A stretch of 6,875 bases of DNA from Caldifarciminota bacterium (GTDB taxonomy: Bacteria; WOR-3; Hydrothermia; UBA1063; CAJXJZ01): the NCBI GenBank assembly GCA_027073945.1, contig JALTEL010000417.1, positions 1 to 6,875 of the forward strand. The letters are read 5' to 3'. Under the pieces are notes generated by a model. It saw only the letters and a list, made by a program, of their open reading frames with translations. It did not search any database and had not been told where the DNA came from. Positions 5,520-6,875 of this stretch are shown here, one piece after another; within the stretch, counting starts at the first letter, position 1, and every line of letters starts with the position of its first letter. The translations under genes were made by a program, and so were the position numbers.

Positions 5520-6875
5520 TGAAGAAATACAGTGGTTATGCAGGAAAAATAGCTTTTATTCATCTTGATAAATTGGAGGTTGACATTGCTGAACTTCCTT
5601 ACGAGCTTGCTGAAAGTTATATAGGCGGGGCAGGATTGCTATCCAAACTGCTTTATGATAGGATAGAAAAGAAAACGGACCCGCTTTCTCCGAAAAATGT
5701 TTTAGGTATTATGACAGGTGCATTGACGGGTACGATGTTCCCGCAGTCATCGCGTTTTACCATAGCTGCAAAAAACGTATTGACAGGCGGATGGGGAGAG
5801 TCCCATGCAGCAGGTTTTTTCGGACCTATGATGAAATTTGCGGGACTTGATGGCATCATTGTTGATGGAAAAGCGCCCTATCCTGTATACATTTTTGTTA
5901 ATAACGGAAAAGTGGAATTGAAGGACGCAAGAGCTATATGGGGAAGTACCACTTCGGCCACTGTGAAGTCTATTACCAAACTGCATAACAATCCGGATAT
6001 TGAAGTAATAGCCATCGGGCCCGCCGGAGAAAACCTTGTGAGGTTTGCTGCTGTTTTAACCGGCAACGGAAGGGTTGCTGCACGCTCCGGTATGGGTGCT
6101 GTTTTCGGGTCAAAGAATTTAAAAGCCATAGCTGTTTATGGTACCGGCAATTTGAATGTGGCGGATGCCGGAGCATATTTGTATGCTTCAAAAAAATGGA
6201 GAGATAAGGTATTGCATCATCCCTACACTCCTAATAGGGTGAAATACGGCACAACCGAGCTTATTGATATGATGAATGCCATTGGAAGGCTTCCTACATA
6301 TAATTTTAAGCAGGGTGTGTTTGAAGATGCAGAAAAGATATCAATGGAAGTTTATAGAAAGTACCTTATCAGGCCGCGCTCGGATTTTGCCTGCGTGCAG
6401 CGGTGCGGAAGATTTGTCATGGTACCAAAGGGAAAGTATGAGAACAAGGGAAAAGGACCCGAATACGAATGTCTGTCCGCACTTGGCTCAAGAAATGGTA
6501 TTTCGGATATTGAGGCCATTATCTATGCCCATCATCTGTGTGATGAATACGGCATGGACACAATAGGCACGGGCGGTGTTATAGCTTTTGTAACAGAACT
6601 TTTTGAAAGAGGCATACTCACCAGGTCCGATACCGGCGGTATTGAATTTAAATGGAACGATGTGAATCTCCTCACTCAGATGATTGAAAAGATTGCCAGA
6701 AGAGAAGGCTTTGGAGATGAGATGGCTGAGGGAACATACCATCTTGCCCGGAAAATAGGTAAAGATGCATTACCCTATGCCATGCATGTCAAGGGACAGG
6801 ATATTGCCGGTCAGGAGCCAAGAGCTCAGAAATCAATGGGACTTGCTGCTGCAACTGCTGCCAGAGGAGCAGACC
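5519..6875 (+). CDS. Aldehyde ferredoxin oxidoreductase family protein (tungsten bis-pterin), 3'-truncated by window edge
   Basis: The first 452 codons of an AOR-family gene are present, open to the right edge; family members are usually about 600 residues or more. These cytoplasmic, oxygen-sensitive enzymes carry a tungsten (or molybdenum) bis-pterin and a [4Fe-4S] cluster. They commonly oxidise aldehydes to acids with ferredoxin as partner, and some subfamilies do other low-potential reactions (for example BamB of benzoyl-CoA reductase). Visible landmarks are YIGGAGLLSKLL (34-45), the pterin-contact block LTGGWGESHAAGFFGPMMKFAG (88-109), IGPAGENLVRFA (166-177), ARSGMGAVFGSKNLKA (188-203), GPEYECLSALG (313-323), DEYGMDTIGTGG (342-353, the first DxxG-type pterin motif) and GQEPRAQKSMGLA (431-443). 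The first cluster motif reads D289-x2-C292-x3-C296-GR; Pyrococcus furiosus AOR has C288-x2-C291-x3-C295. The expected fourth Cys and second pterin motif lie past the window. The substrate cannot be told. It is coupled to ruvB by TAATG with its own strong ribosome binding site. Confidence 0.95.
   Translation, partial: MKKYSGYAGKIAFIHLDKLEVDIAELPYELAESYIGGAGLLSKLLYDRIEKKTDPLSPKNVLGIMTGALTGTMFPQSSRFTIAAKNVLTGGWGESHAAGFFGPMMKFAGLDGIIVDGKAPYPVYIFVNNGKVELKDARAIWGSTTSATVKSITKLHNNPDIEVIAIGPAGENLVRFAAVLTGNGRVAARSGMGAVFGSKNLKAIAVYGTGNLNVADAGAYLYASKKWRDKVLHHPYTPNRVKYGTTELIDMMNAIGRLPTYNFKQGVFEDAEKISMEVYRKYLIRPRSDFACVQRCGRFVMVPKGKYENKGKGPEYECLSALGSRNGISDIEAIIYAHHLCDEYGMDTIGTGGVIAFVTELFERGILTRSDTGGIEFKWNDVNLLTQMIEKIARREGFGDEMAEGTYHLARKIGKDALPYAMHVKGQDIAGQEPRAQKSMGLAAATAARGAD

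Noticed and set aside
5653..6191. Several overlapping minus-strand reading frames opposite the AOR gene
   Set aside because: They have no recognisable motifs and oppose conserved coding sequence; they are shadows.
6276..6566. A 96-residue plus-strand reading frame
   Set aside because: It lies in another frame within the AOR gene, whose conserved motifs run through the same bases.

Overview
The window is AT-rich (roughly 40% G+C by eye). It is almost wholly coding, with every gene on the + strand. It reads as part of a bacterial chromosome, with no sign of a mobile element, phage, CRISPR array or RNA gene. Order: 3' part of rpsB (S2), tsf (EF-Ts), pyrH (UMP kinase), an unnamed two-repeat lipoprotein, a YebC/PmpR-family gene, ruvC, ruvA, ruvB, and the 5' two-thirds or more of a tungsten-type aldehyde ferredoxin oxidoreductase (AOR) gene that runs off the right edge.

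The organism looks like an anaerobic, diderm bacterium. The lipoprotein signal peptide and the AOR enzyme argue for this, as does the heavy use of ATA, AGA and AGG codons. EF-Ts is of the short (about 200-residue) type found in several deep-branching and thermophilic lineages. A lineage such as Deferribacterota, Nitrospirota or Desulfobacterota would fit, but this is inference from style, not an identification.

Positions 1-1931 are a translation and nucleotide block (rpsB-tsf-pyrH). In many bacteria frr follows pyrH; here the slot is taken by the lipoprotein gene (1931-2728), whose start codon overlaps the pyrH stop. Positions 2749-5519 are the common yebC-ruvC-ruvA-ruvB cluster for Holliday junction processing: RuvA binds the junction, RuvB drives branch migration and RuvC cuts. 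These four genes are joined by overlaps of 4, 11 and 4 bases. From 5519 the AOR gene begins, its ATG overlapping the ruvB stop.

The only untranslated stretch between genes is about 20 bases, before yebC. No terminator or obvious promoter was seen, so the whole window is plausibly one transcript that begins before and ends after it. The most noteworthy points are the lipoprotein in the frr position, the AOR gene coupled to ruvB, an Asp in place of the first iron-sulfur Cys in that AOR, and the unusual TTG start of pyrH inside tsf. I did not find convincing evidence of a wholly new system.
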